Positions 1 through 8,282 of a DNA stretch of 28,626 nt are shown here, piece by piece (positions within the stretch are counted from its first letter, which is position 1; every line of letters starts with the position of its first letter). Under the pieces are notes generated by a model. That model saw nothing but the letters and a program-made list of their open reading frames with translations. It did no database searches and had not been told where the DNA came from. Source of the stretch: an uncultured Clostridia bacterium (GTDB lineage: Bacteria; Bacillota; Clostridia; Christensenellales; CAG-314); the NCBI GenBank assembly GCA_934294965.1, contig CAKRAM010000116.1, positions 1 to 28,626 of the forward strand. The letters run 5' to 3'. Made by a program: the position numbers and the translations under genes.

Positions 1-1216
1 GCATAACGAATATGCACACAAGTTGGAACACGAGCGTCCTTCCGAAGGACAAAATTGCCGAAATCAGCCCGTTGTTCAGCGCCGTGAAAAAGGACGAACC
101 GAACATGTTGAAGCCGCAAATCAAAAAGCACAGCGAATACAACACCATGCCGCGCTCCGTCATTCCCCGCAGGGTTGCGTTATGCGGGAAAAACAGATAG
201 CCTATCGGTTTGGACAGCCCGAACGCCAGCGCAAACATAGCCAGCCCGGTTATCGTTACCATAACTATCACCTTTTTGAAAACATTTTGCAATTCCGCCC
301 TGTTTCCGGAGCCGTAGTTGAAACTTATTATCGGAGCGGTGCCGATGCAGTAGCCTATGAAAATTGCCACAAATACGAACTGAACGTACATAATTACGCC
401 AAACGCAGCAACACCGCTTTCGCCTGCAATTTTGAGCAGTTGAGAGTTGTACAACATGGACACAAGCGACATTGAAACGTTGCCCAAAAGTTCCGACGAG
501 CCGTTTGTGCAAGATTGCAAAATAACCTTGCCGTTCCACTTGGGACGGACGAATTTGAGCAAACTGCCGTTAGTCCGCAAAAAGTAGAATACGGGCGCTA
601 CGCCGCCGACTATCTGACTGATGAGAGTTGCGATTGCCGCACCCTCTATGCCCCACTTGAAAACGGCAACGAACAACGCATCCAAAATGATGTTGGTAAC
701 GCCGCTGATTACAGTAAACAAAAATCCGAGTTTGGGTTTTTCCGCAGTGGAAAAGAAACTTTGGAAAAGGTTTTGCACCATAAAGAACGGCAAACCGGCA
801 ACAATTATTTGAGCGTATGTCCTGCAGTAGTTTAGCATTTCGCCTTCGGCACCCAACAGTTTTGCAATGGGACCTACGGCAAACACGCCGACGAGCGCCA
901 ACACCACGCCCAAAGCCGCCGTGAACAACACGATAACGGTAAAATAGGAATTTGCCTTTTCTCTGTCACCTTCGCCCAGCGTTTTGGACACTATCGCCGT
1001 GCCGCCAGCGCCTAACATAAAGCCGACTGCGCCCAACACCATTATCACCGGATAGATAAAATTGACGGCTGTAAACTGCGTTTCGCCTGCAAAACGGGAT
1101 ACGAAAATACCGTCTACAACCGAGTAGACGGATAGAAAAATCATCATGAACACCGGCGCCGCGACAAAGCGTAACAGCCGCTTGTACGTGAAGTGGTCGG
1201 AAAGTTGAATTTTCAT
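1..1216 (-). CDS. MATE family efflux transporter (C-terminus cut by window edge)
   Basis: About 405 residues are readable without a stop; the C-terminus lies beyond position 1. The N-terminus MKIQLSDHFTYKRLLRF, followed by a hydrophobic stretch with VVDGIFVSRFAG, is typical of MATE (multi-antimicrobial extrusion) transporters, which are inner-membrane Na+ or H+ antiporters with 12 helices and usually about 450 residues. Further family-like segments are the repeated GAxGxxLGAGG region and the INxxLDALFVAVFKWGIEGAAIAT loop between helices. The substrate cannot be told. The start at 1216 is chosen because the family normally begins with this peptide. It has no Shine-Dalgarno sequence, and a good promoter ends only 10 nt upstream. 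It follows parC in the same direction but is separated by a likely terminator, so it is probably its own unit. A second, different MATE gene lies at 23212-24612. Confidence 0.9.
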   Translation of the reverse strand, partial: MKIQLSDHFTYKRLLRFVAAPVFMMIFLSVYSVVDGIFVSRFAGETQFTAVNFIYPVIMVLGAVGFMLGAGGTAIVSKTLGEGDREKANSYFTVIVLFTAALGVVLALVGVFAVGPIAKLLGAEGEMLNYCRTYAQIIVAGLPFFMVQNLFQSFFSTAEKPKLGFLFTVISGVTNIILDALFVAVFKWGIEGAAIATLISQIVGGVAPVFYFLRTNGSLLKFVRPKWNGKVILQSCTNGSSELLGNVSMSLVSMLYNSQLLKIAGESGVAAFGVIMYVQFVFVAIFIGYCIGTAPIISFNYGSGNRAELQNVFKKVIVMVTITGLAMFALAFGLSKPIGYLFFPHNATLRGMTERGMVLYSLCFLICGFNMFGSSFFTALNNGLISAILSFGRTLVFQLVCIFVM

Positions 1217-1226
1217 AGTAATTGGT

Positions 1227-1254
1227 ATAATAACACTTATAAATATTATGTCAA
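1227..1254 (-). promoter_or_regulatory. Sigma-A type promoter of the left MATE gene
   Basis: On the minus strand the -35 box TTGACA (1254-1249) and the -10 box TATTAT (1232-1227) are separated by 16 nt. The expected transcription start is near 1219-1220, only about 3 nt before the ATG at 1216, so the mRNA would be leaderless or nearly so. Confidence 0.7.
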
Positions 1255-1304
1255 GCGTTTGTCGAAAAGAACTTCGGCAAAAAGTTTCCTCGTGCGCGCG
1301 GCAA

Positions 1305-1343
1305 AGACAAAACGGAAGCAATGCCTTTGTTAGCATTGCTCCC
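1305..1343 (-). terminator. Probable intrinsic terminator after parC
   Basis: An 8-bp inverted repeat (AGCAATGC, 1317-1324, with GCATTGCT, 1333-1340) can be extended by G/C pairs. On the minus strand it is followed by a broken T-rich run (GTTTTGTCT). It lies about 30 nt after the parC stop codon. The T-run is imperfect, so termination may be partial. Confidence 0.5.
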
Positions 1344-1369
1344 GCACAAATTACATTTTATCCGTTCTG

Positions 1370-3856
1370 TTACACTTTGTCCGCAGAATATCTGTATGCG
1401 ATAACCTTTTCTACCGCTATGCCACCCTTTTTGCCCTTGGGCAGTTTGCCTTTGTTGTTTTTGTTCTCCACAGTCACGTCCGACGTGTCCACAACGTAGG
1501 TGTTGGCTTTATCCCAAATGGCAATTTTGTAAGGTTTTTCGCCAACGTAGGAAGCATAGACCAAGCAGGTGCCGTTGGTGCCGAATTCCGTACCTTTTGC
1601 CCCCTTGCAGTTACGCGCGTGCTTGGTAATTTCCGTAACGGGCAGTCGCTTCATAAAGCCCTTGTCCGTTACCATAAGGATTTGCCCCTTGTCCTTTTTG
1701 ACCTGTCCGGCAAAAACGACGCGTTCGTCGTCGGCAAGTTTGATGCAGTACACACCGCCGGCAACCCTGCCTTGAAGCGGAATTTCGTCCACGTCGAAAC
1801 GTGTACAACCTCCGCGATTGGTTACGTAGAAAATTTCCGTATCAGGCTCTACGCACTCCACCTTGAACACTTCGTCCCCTTCCTTGCCTTTGTAGCCTTG
1901 GAAGGCGTTTTTAAGAAGTTGATACTCGCTCCACTCCGAACGTTTGACAAGACCTTGGCGAGAGTAAATGAGCAGTTGCCCCGTAACTTCGCCGTCCTTG
2001 GGCATTGCGAACACCGCAATCGGCAGTTCGCCTTTTTGTGCCTCGGGGAAGGTTTGCGACAAAGTCATGCCGTTGTCGCGATAGCGCACCTCTTGCAAAT
2101 TTCCGACGTTGGTTTTGTAACAGTTGCCCAAATTGCTGAAAAACATAACCGTGGAATCGGTTTGCGTTTCGATGGCATGGGTAAGAATTTCCGAAGAACT
2201 TGCGCCGATGGCTTCCTTGTTGGACAAATTGAAGTTTTTGACGGGGATACGTTTTATCGTGTAGTCCGCCGCAATTGCCACTACCACCGTTTCCACGGGT
2301 TTTTCGTCGGTTTCGCATGGGATTACTGCTGCCGATTCGTCCTTGCACATTTCGCTTCGACGAGGCACTTTGTAAGCACGCTTAAGTGCGCCCAGTTCGG
2401 TTTTGATAAGTTCCATTTGCTCATGCTTGGAGTTGATGATAACCGTAAGGCGCGCAATCGTGCGTTCCAGTTCGGCAAGTTCGTTTTGAAGTTTGCTTAC
2501 TTCCAACTTGGTGATACGTGCCAGCCTCAAATCCAAAATGGCTTGAGCCTGCCTATCCGACAAATCGAACGTGATACGCAACTTTGATTTTGCATCCGTA
2601 GTTGACGACGCGTTTTTGATGATTTTGATAACTTCGTCGATGTTGCTTACGGCAATAACCAAACCTTTTAGAATATGCTCACGCTCTTTTGCTTCTTCCA
2701 ACTCGAACTTGCTGCGTTTTAGGATAACTTCGCGCTGATAGGCAACGTAGTACGCGATGATATCCAGCAGTCCCATAAGTTGCGGTTTGCCGTCGGCAAT
2801 GGCAACCATGTTGATGCCGTAACTCATTTCCAGTTGGGAATATTTTAATAGCAACCGGATGGTTTTGTTTACGTCACAATCTTTTTTAAGTTTGATTACC
2901 GCGCGCATACCTTCTTTGTCGCTTTCGTCGATAATTTCCGCTATGCCGGCAAACATTTCCTTCTTTTCGTCCTTCAAAGCGGCAATTTTTACCAAAAGGT
3001 CGGCTTTGTTAAGTCCGTAAGGAATTTCCGTGATAACTATGTTGCGACGGTCGCCCGGGGCAACTTCCACGTGCATTTTTGCGCGAACGGTAATTTTGCC
3101 CTTGCCCGTTTCATAGGCTTGTTGAAGCCCTTCGCCCGGCAAAACGTAGCCGCCCGTGGGGAAATCCGGTCCCTTGATGATTTTCATCATTGCCGAAAGG
3201 GAAATGTTTTTGTTTTCGATGTAGGCAATAGTTCCGTCGATAACTTCGCCGAAGTTGTGAGGAGGAATATTGGTTGCCAAACCTACCGCAATACCCGTTG
3301 CGCCGTTGACAAGAAGGTTGGGAAATCTGCCCGGCAACATGTCCGGTTCTTTTGTGGTGTCGTCGAAGTTGCGCGACCAGTGAACGGTGTTCTTTTCGAT
3401 GTCGCGAAGCAACTCCACCGCAATGGGAGAAAGTTTTGCTTCGGTATAACGCATTGCAGCCGCGCTGTCGCCGTCGATGTTACCGAAGTTTCCCTGACCT
3501 ACGATAAGCGGTACGTTCATGGAAAACGGTTGCGCCATACGCACCATTGCGTCGTAAATGGAACTGTCGCCGTGAGGGTGATAACGTCCCATACAGTCAC
3601 CGACGATACGCGCCGATTTGCGAGTAGGCTTGTCCGGGAGATTGTTTTGCTCGTACATAGAGTACAAAATGCGGCGTTGAACGGGTTTTAAGCCGTCCTC
3701 GACACGGGGCAGCGCACGATCCAAAATTACGTGTTCTGCGTAAGGCATCATGGATTCGTGCATGACGATTTCCATAGGCTTGGTGAGCAAATTTGTGCCG
3801 TCTTCCATTTTTTCGATATCGCTGTGTTCCAAGTCGAAAATATCAAGTTGTTTCAT
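1370..3856 (-). CDS. parC: Type IIA DNA topoisomerase subunit A (topoisomerase IV ParC type)
   Basis: This 828-residue subunit cleaves and rejoins DNA, passing one duplex through another. The breakage-reunion domain is clear: RALPRVEDGLKPVQRRIL at about 47-64, GRYHPHGDSSIYDAM at 90-104, and the catalytic tyrosine Y137 in AAMRYTEAK. The quinolone-contact positions carry S98 and D102, the usual sensitive-type residues. The C-terminal half holds beta-pinwheel-like repeats such as ILMVTDKGFMKRLP. I see no QRRGGKG-type GyrA box, which favours ParC over GyrA; a divergent gyrase remains possible. The start at 3856 has AGGAG 10 nt upstream, and that site overlaps the parE stop codon (TAAGGAG), so the two subunits are probably translationally coupled. 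A long lysine-rich tail (KNNKGKLPKGKKGG) precedes the end. Confidence 0.9.
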   Translation of the reverse strand: MKQLDIFDLEHSDIEKMEDGTNLLTKPMEIVMHESMMPYAEHVILDRALPRVEDGLKPVQRRILYSMYEQNNLPDKPTRKSARIVGDCMGRYHPHGDSSIYDAMVRMAQPFSMNVPLIVGQGNFGNIDGDSAAAMRYTEAKLSPIAVELLRDIEKNTVHWSRNFDDTTKEPDMLPGRFPNLLVNGATGIAVGLATNIPPHNFGEVIDGTIAYIENKNISLSAMMKIIKGPDFPTGGYVLPGEGLQQAYETGKGKITVRAKMHVEVAPGDRRNIVITEIPYGLNKADLLVKIAALKDEKKEMFAGIAEIIDESDKEGMRAVIKLKKDCDVNKTIRLLLKYSQLEMSYGINMVAIADGKPQLMGLLDIIAYYVAYQREVILKRSKFELEEAKEREHILKGLVIAVSNIDEVIKIIKNASSTTDAKSKLRITFDLSDRQAQAILDLRLARITKLEVSKLQNELAELERTIARLTVIINSKHEQMELIKTELGALKRAYKVPRRSEMCKDESAAVIPCETDEKPVETVVVAIAADYTIKRIPVKNFNLSNKEAIGASSSEILTHAIETQTDSTVMFFSNLGNCYKTNVGNLQEVRYRDNGMTLSQTFPEAQKGELPIAVFAMPKDGEVTGQLLIYSRQGLVKRSEWSEYQLLKNAFQGYKGKEGDEVFKVECVEPDTEIFYVTNRGGCTRFDVDEIPLQGRVAGGVYCIKLADDERVVFAGQVKKDKGQILMVTDKGFMKRLPVTEITKHARNCKGAKGTEFGTNGTCLVYASYVGEKPYKIAIWDKANTYVVDTSDVTVENKNNKGKLPKGKKGGIAVEKVIAYRYSADKV

Positions 3857-3870
3857 TTGTTTACCACTCC

Positions 3871-5835
3871 TTACAGCAATTCTTCAAAGACGGCGTCTTT
3901 GTCTTTGTTAAAATCGGCATTTTCCGTTATGTACGCCTTGCGCGCGTCGATTTGGTCGCCCATAAGCGTTGTTACCATACGTTCGGCTTCGGATATGTTT
4001 TCGATTGTTACGCGCATAAGCGTGCGAGTTTCCGGGTTCATTGTGGTTTCCCACAGTTGCTCGGCATTCATTTCGCCAAGACCTTTGTAGCGTTGAAGGT
4101 CGTAGCCTTTGCCGAACTCCTGAACGGCTTCTTGCAGTTCGTAGTCGTCGTAGGCGTACTTGACCTTATCTTTTTTAGAAATTTTGTACAATGGAGGCAT
4201 GCCGATATAGACATGACCTTCGGTGATAAGCTCGCGCATGTAGCGGAAGAAGAACGTAAGCAAAATGGCTCTGATGTGCGCGCCGTCCTGGTCGGCATCG
4301 GACAAGATTATGATTTTGTCGTACTTCAAGTCGTCTATGTTAAAGTCCTCTTCGCCTATGCCGGTATCCAAAGCCGAAATGAGCGAACGAATTTCCTCGT
4401 TGGCAAGCACCTGATCGATACGTTTGCGTTCGGCGTTGAGCGGTTTGCCGCGCAAAGGCAAAATTGCTTGGAAACGACGATTGCGCGCTTGCTTTGCACT
4501 GCCGCCGGCACTATCGCCCTCAACTATGAACAGTTCGTTTTTGGAAGCGTCGCGCCCGGTGCAACTGGCAAGTTTACCTATCAATGTGGAATTGAAAATG
4601 CTGTTCTTTTGACGAGTAACTTCCTTGGCTTTGCGAGCGGCCTCTCTCACCTTTGCAGATGCAATTGACTTTTTGATGATAACTTCGGCTGTGGCTGCGT
4701 TAGCGGCAAGCAGTTCGGTAAAAGCTTGCGTTGCCAACGCTTCGCAGGCTATACGCGCTTCCACGTTGCCCAGTTTGGTTTTTGTTTGGCCTTCGAACTG
4801 CACGTTTGCCATTTTTACAGCCATAACAAGCGTGATGCCCTCTCTGAAGTCCTCGCCCAAAAGGTTATCTTCCTTGGCTTTCAAAAATCCCTTGTTGCGG
4901 GCATAGTCGTTCATGACCTTGGTCATTGCCGTTTTTACGCCGGTTTCGTGCATGCCGCCTTCGCCCGTGGGGATGTTGTTTACGTAGGAAATGAAGTTTT
5001 CCGTGTAGTTGGAGGTATATTGGAAGGCAAATTCCAACTGCAAAGTTTCGTTTTTACCCTTCCAGTACAGCGGGCTGATATGCAAAGGCGCTTTGTTTTC
5101 GTTGAGATACAAAACAAAGTCCTTCAAGCCGCCTTCGTAGCAAAACACTTCGTGAACGTTCATTCCGTCGTCATCGGCAAAGCGCTCGTCGGTAAGTTCA
5201 AAGGTGATTCCCTTGTTCAAAAACGCAAGTTCCTTTACGCGCTTTTGGATTACGCCGTAGTCCATTTGAATGTTTTTGAACACGCGCTGGTCCGGCAAAA
5301 AGGTGATTGTGGAGCCGTGCTTATCCGTTGTGCCGATTTCCGTCAAGTGGTCGATAGGTACGCCGGAAAGAACCTTTTTGTGCTCCTCGTCGTAGGGACT
5401 GTGGAAGTGCTGGCAGTACAATTTGCCGTTTTTGGCAACCGTCACCGTCAGCCACTCCGACAAGGCGTTTGTTACCGAAGCGCCCACACCGTGAAGTCCG
5501 CCGGAATAGGCGTAGTTTTCGTTGTTGAATTTGCCGCCTGCGTGCAGTTGAGTGAAAACCACTTCCACACCGCTGATTTTCAGTTGCGGATGGATGTCTA
5601 CGGGGATACCTCTTCCGTTGTCCGTCACGGTGACGCTGTTATCTTTGTGCAAAGTGATGGTAACTTTGTCCGCATAGCCGTTTGTGGCTTCGTCGACGGC
5701 GTTATCCACAATCTCCCACAACAAATGGTGAAGACCTTTTACGCCCGTCGTGCCTATGTACATGCCCGGGCGCATACGAACTGCGTCCAAACCTTCCAAA
5801 ACCTGAATATCTTTTGCTTCGTAAGATTGATTCAC
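3871..5835 (-). CDS. parE: Type IIA DNA topoisomerase subunit B (ParE/GyrB family ATPase)
   Basis: This 654-residue ATPase partner of ParC has a GHKL nucleotide site at the N-terminus (E41 and N45 in WEIVDNAVDEA; GLHGVGASVTNAL further on). The Toprim domain carries EGDSAGG at about 439-445 and DADQDG at about 513-518, and the family signature QRYKGLGEMN is at about 581-590. I chose the GTG start at 5835 because GGAGG (5849-5845) sits 9 nt upstream and the protein then begins NQSYEAKDIQVLEGLDAVR, as relatives do. A TTG at 5868 is in frame but lies about 3 nt after the predicted transcription start and has no ribosome binding site. It is first in a parE-parC operon. The assignment to ParE rather than GyrB rests mainly on its partner lacking a GyrA box. 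Confidence 0.9.
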   Translation of the reverse strand: MNQSYEAKDIQVLEGLDAVRMRPGMYIGTTGVKGLHHLLWEIVDNAVDEATNGYADKVTITLHKDNSVTVTDNGRGIPVDIHPQLKISGVEVVFTQLHAGGKFNNENYAYSGGLHGVGASVTNALSEWLTVTVAKNGKLYCQHFHSPYDEEHKKVLSGVPIDHLTEIGTTDKHGSTITFLPDQRVFKNIQMDYGVIQKRVKELAFLNKGITFELTDERFADDDGMNVHEVFCYEGGLKDFVLYLNENKAPLHISPLYWKGKNETLQLEFAFQYTSNYTENFISYVNNIPTGEGGMHETGVKTAMTKVMNDYARNKGFLKAKEDNLLGEDFREGITLVMAVKMANVQFEGQTKTKLGNVEARIACEALATQAFTELLAANAATAEVIIKKSIASAKVREAARKAKEVTRQKNSIFNSTLIGKLASCTGRDASKNELFIVEGDSAGGSAKQARNRRFQAILPLRGKPLNAERKRIDQVLANEEIRSLISALDTGIGEEDFNIDDLKYDKIIILSDADQDGAHIRAILLTFFFRYMRELITEGHVYIGMPPLYKISKKDKVKYAYDDYELQEAVQEFGKGYDLQRYKGLGEMNAEQLWETTMNPETRTLMRVTIENISEAERMVTTLMGDQIDARKAYITENADFNKDKDAVFEELL

Positions 5836-5877
5836 TGATTTTTTCCTCCGTGTTGCCGCAATCGGCAAAGTGTTTAC

Positions 5878-5906
5878 AGTATACCATATATACTTAAATA
5901 TTGCAA
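5878..5906 (-). promoter_or_regulatory. Promoter of parE-parC
   Basis: The minus strand carries TTGCAA (5906-5901), 17 nt, then TATACT (5883-5878). The predicted start is near 5871, giving a leader of about 36 nt that contains the GGAGG used by the GTG at 5835. Confidence 0.65.
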
Positions 5907-6123
5907 GCAGTATATTTGCAAATATTCATTATATATCAAGCAAAATGGCTGTTTGAAAAGCCGATTTGAAATTGGTTGCATAAATATGCAACATAATCTA
6001 TGTTTATACACGGCGATGAATAAAAATATACGCGAAGTATCGGCAACGAAAAAGATGAAAACCAAAATCGCGACGGCAAAAAATAGACCGCTCGAACAAG
6101 ACAAAATGTTTTGACGATTGCAA

Positions 6124-6163
6124 CAAAAAAAGGTTGCCGAACAAATCGACAACCTGAATTTTT
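6124..6163 (-). terminator. Intrinsic terminator, possibly bidirectional
   Basis: AGGTTG (6131-6136) pairs with CAACCT (6150-6155), with CGA/TCG pairs inside. On the minus strand the hairpin is followed by seven T residues (6131-6125). On the plus strand it is followed by GAATTTTT, so it may work both ways. It would stop minus-strand readthrough from the hydrolase gene before the parE promoter. Confidence 0.6.
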
Positions 6164-6276
6164 GCGTAAGTCTCCTACACGACTTTTTCCGACCACCGGT
6201 GAACCGGTTTTGCAGGTTCGTGTGCGGAGTTGATTGAGTGTTTATGTTGGTTACATTGCTACTCTTATTGCATGTC

Positions 6277-6295
6277 CACAAGGTGTCCGTTCCCG
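6277..6295 (-). repeat. Fragment of the interspersed repeat (distal part)
   Basis: The 19 bases here are identical to 6508-6526, which form the inner end of a full repeat copy. The outer part beginning GTCAT is missing, so this looks like a truncated or decayed copy. Confidence 0.5.
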
Positions 6296-6423
6296 CCAAC
6301 GAAGTTGGTTCCATAGGTTCGTGTGCAAGGTTGGCAAACTGTTTGGAACAGCAGGCATTTGAAAAGCATACGACACCATTTCGCAAAGCCGGCTGAATAC
6401 AACGCGACCGACTGTCCGAATAC

Positions 6424-6574
6424 GTCATCCTGAGCGTTAGTCGAAGGATCCCCTGGAAAGGGACCTTATGGAAAATATATTGTATTCGGCAACATACAAC
6501 CAATGTTCACAAGGTGTCCGTTCCCGGGGATGTTTCGACTGCGCTTCGCTCCGCTCAACATGACATGTTGGAAG
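6424..6574. repeat. Inverted pair of interspersed repeats (GTCATNNTGAGCG family)
   Basis: One copy reads outward-in on the plus strand at 6424-6470: GTCATCCTGAGCG, then TCGAAGGATCCCC, then GGAAAGGGACCTTATG. A second copy in opposite orientation spans 6564-6508: GTCATGTTGAGCG, then TCGAAACATCCCC, then GGAACGGACACCTTGTG. The two are separated by about 37 bp, so the whole element can fold into a long hairpin. Such GTCAT...TCGAA palindromes resemble the small, non-coding, REP-like or MITE-like repeats seen in many bacterial genomes. The base TTGGAAG follows the outer end at 6568-6574 and recurs after the other copies. Confidence 0.7.
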
Positions 6575-6639
6575 CAACGAACAACTGTATATGATTGGTC
6601 AAGTAGAATACAATCGACCAAACCTACATAACAGGATTT

Positions 6640-6667
6640 GACTGCGCTCAACATGACATATTGGGAG
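6640..6667 (-). repeat. Partial copy of the GTCATNNTGAGCG repeat
   Basis: The minus strand reads GTCATGTTGAGCGCAGTC, matching the outer end of the copy at 6508-6564. The flank (ATATTGGGAG on the plus strand) also matches the flank of that copy. The inner half is not recognisable. Confidence 0.55.
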
Positions 6668-6782
6668 CCTATGTGGCGGTATTTAGTCAGCAAAAACATC
6701 AAAGAAACACACTCAAGCGTTGCACTGTCCAATACTGTTAACTGCCACAAACTTTGCATACTAACCTGCAAAAACCGCCCTC

Positions 6783-6817
6783 GGCGGTTCGACAGGCTCA
6801 ACATGACGTATTGGAAG
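6783..6817 (-). repeat. Partial copy of the GTCATNNTGAGCG repeat
   Basis: The minus strand reads GTCATGTTGAGCCTGTCGAACC, with the same TATTGGAAG flank as the other copies. It is 150 bp from the previous copy and in the same orientation. Confidence 0.55.
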
Positions 6818-6893
6818 TACCGAATGGCGATATTGGACTTGTTAGGTGAAACATAGTCAAAAGGAACACCGACTTCTTCCACCGCTTGCGCCG

Positions 6894-7793
6894 TTACGCC
6901 AAGTGGGAGTCCAACCAATCGGCAATATCGGCGTACGCCTGCTGTTTGCACAGTTCGTTAAGCAGTTCGTGACGCGCGTCGGGGTACAAAATTTCGGTAA
7001 CGTCCGACAGTTTTGCCTTGTTTTTGTAGAACTTGGTAAGTTTATCTACGCCTTTGCCGTAGTTGCCCACGGGATCGTTGCTACCTGCCACAATCAAAAC
7101 GGGCTGTTTGCTCATTTCGGCAATGCTTTGCTTAGTGTACAAACTGCGAATACCGTTCATAAACGTACGGTAGAAATGTGCCGAACAGTTGTAACTGCAA
7201 AACGGATCTTCGCTATACTTTTTGACTTCCGCTTCGTCGCGATTGAGCCAATTGTTTTTTCCGGGAATGCGCTTTTCGTACATACCGAAAGACAGTTTTA
7301 CGATAATGTCGGCAGGTTGGCGAGGTCCTTTGTTGCGGCAAAGATCGTTTGCCACTATGCGGCAAAACCAAAAATCCAAACCTTTCATATAGTTAGAGCC
7401 GACAAGCACAAAACCTTTTACGTCCGGATTGCGATTGATGACCGCCTGCGTGATAAAACTGCCGTAACTGTGCCCCATCATATACACGGGCAAGCCGTAA
7501 GTTTTTTTGCAGTAGTCGATCAAAAACAACTGATCGCCGACGTTGTTGCTCCACATATCCCCCTCTTCGTAGCCGAGGCTGTCCTTTTCGGCAGTGAGAC
7601 CGTGTCCGCGGTGATCGTTCATAACCACGATATATCCGCGAGAATTGAGGTATTTTGCAAAGTCGTCGTAACGGGCGGAATGTTCCACCATGCCGTGCGC
7701 GATTTTTACAACCGCTTTGGGATTGGATACTTCGTTCCATACGTACATGGCAATTTGTTTTCCGTCGTGAGAGGTAATTTTGGTTTGCTTCAT
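6894..7793 (-). CDS. Alpha/beta hydrolase, monoacylglycerol lipase / lysophospholipase-like (S33 family)
   Basis: This 299-residue, probably cytoplasmic serine hydrolase has no signal peptide. The oxyanion-hole region HGMVEHSARYDDF at 33-45 and NDHRGHG at 59-65 are typical of the monoglyceride-lipase/PldB branch. The nucleophile elbow is GHSYG with S109. The other triad members are likely D240 (AGSNDPVG) and H275 (DARHELLNE). The length fits the family. Hydrolysis of an acylglycerol or lysophospholipid ester is the usual activity, but the true substrate is unknown. The ATG at 7793 has GGGGAG 7 nt upstream and a strong promoter further up. It stands alone, with the repeat-rich gap downstream. 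Confidence 0.88.
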   Translation of the reverse strand: MKQTKITSHDGKQIAMYVWNEVSNPKAVVKIAHGMVEHSARYDDFAKYLNSRGYIVVMNDHRGHGLTAEKDSLGYEEGDMWSNNVGDQLFLIDYCKKTYGLPVYMMGHSYGSFITQAVINRNPDVKGFVLVGSNYMKGLDFWFCRIVANDLCRNKGPRQPADIIVKLSFGMYEKRIPGKNNWLNRDEAEVKKYSEDPFCSYNCSAHFYRTFMNGIRSLYTKQSIAEMSKQPVLIVAGSNDPVGNYGKGVDKLTKFYKNKAKLSDVTEILYPDARHELLNELCKQQAYADIADWLDSHLA

Positions 7794-7826
7794 GGTCTTC
7801 TCCCCGATAATATATAGTTACGATAT

Positions 7827-7855
7827 ATTTTACCGATTGCGCTAAAAATTGTCAA
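7827..7855 (-). promoter_or_regulatory. Promoter of the alpha/beta hydrolase gene
   Basis: The minus strand carries TTGACA (7855-7850), a 17-nt spacer, and TAAAAT (7832-7827). The predicted start near 7820 gives a leader of about 27 nt containing the GGGGAG ribosome binding site. Confidence 0.75.
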
Positions 7856-7860
7856 TATGC

Positions 7861-8111
7861 AATTATACCCGAATATTTAACAAATGCGACAATTTTGACT
7901 AAATTTGACAAAAGTTGCAGGAAGCGAACGCAGGTGCGACTACGCAAGCAATGCTCATTCGCAGTAGGAAACGGCGTTTTGAAACCTAGCGATTTGTGCG
8001 ATTAAATAATTTTTGGTCGCAGTGTCGTTTACGGTTTGTAAGCACGGATAAAACACTGCTTGTTGTTTTTCAAAGCACAACGTAACGCAAAACGCATCGA
8101 ATAAGTTTTAG
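7861..8111. other. Intergenic stretch without a recognisable gene
   Basis: This lies between the divergent hydrolase promoter and the murG region. I see no open frame with a start and ribosome binding site and no convincing hairpin. The GC-richer part at about 7920-8010 differs in base composition from the AT-rich flanks, but I could not assign it. Confidence 0.5.
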
Positions 8112-8282
8112 ATACAAAACTCCATAAGTTTTATCCCGACATCGACATTTTATAAAAAATGCACAAGAGCAACCGACGCGGCCTTTGCAAAGCCGAAGTC
8201 GCCGCCGCATTGGGAGTTTTATTGCGACAAGCTCGGCAGTCTTAACATAGAAGCGGAAAAACAGCATACACTACAAGTATGA
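8112..8282 (+). pseudogene. Possible 3' remnant of a gene overlapping the murG start
   Basis: A frame open from just after the TAG at 8109-8111 ends at the TGA at 8280-8282, overlapping the murG ATG as ATGA. Its last part (about KPKSPPHWEFYCDKLGSLN) looks protein-like. The frame has no ATG, GTG or TTG start and no ribosome binding site, so it may be the tail of a decayed or frameshifted gene that was once coupled to murG. Chance is also possible. Confidence 0.25.

Larger units (their letters stand above)
5907..6893. other. Gene-free intergenic region of about 1 kb, rich in repeats
   Basis: No open frame here has a ribosome binding site or a protein-like composition. The stretch holds a hairpin terminator (6124-6163), two related hairpin-bearing segments 101 bp apart that share GGTTCGTGTGC (6214-6225 and 6315-6326), and at least four copies or fragments of an interspersed palindromic repeat (listed separately). 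It lies between the parE promoter and the end of an alpha/beta hydrolase gene transcribed the same way. Confidence 0.6.

Noticed and set aside
1619..2587. Long plus-strand open frame opposite parC
   Set aside because: It is antisense to a strongly supported gene and has no ribosome binding site or recognisable motif; high-frequency codon shadows explain it. The same applies to the plus frame at 4726-5838 opposite parE.
1370..5835. Naming the topoisomerase pair gyrA/gyrB
   Set aside because: No GyrA box of the QRRGGKG type was found in the C-terminal domain, and the order B then A with tight coupling fits parE-parC as well. Gyrase is not fully excluded.
5836..5868. TTG start at 5868 for parE
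   Set aside because: It would sit about 3 nt after the predicted transcription start with no ribosome binding site; the GTG at 5835 has GGAGG at good spacing and gives the usual N-terminus.
5874..6503. Minus-strand open frame of 209 codons in the repeat-rich gap
   Set aside because: It runs through a terminator hairpin, the parE promoter and repeat copies, has no ribosome binding site, and its composition (many Cys, Phe and Ser) does not look like a protein.
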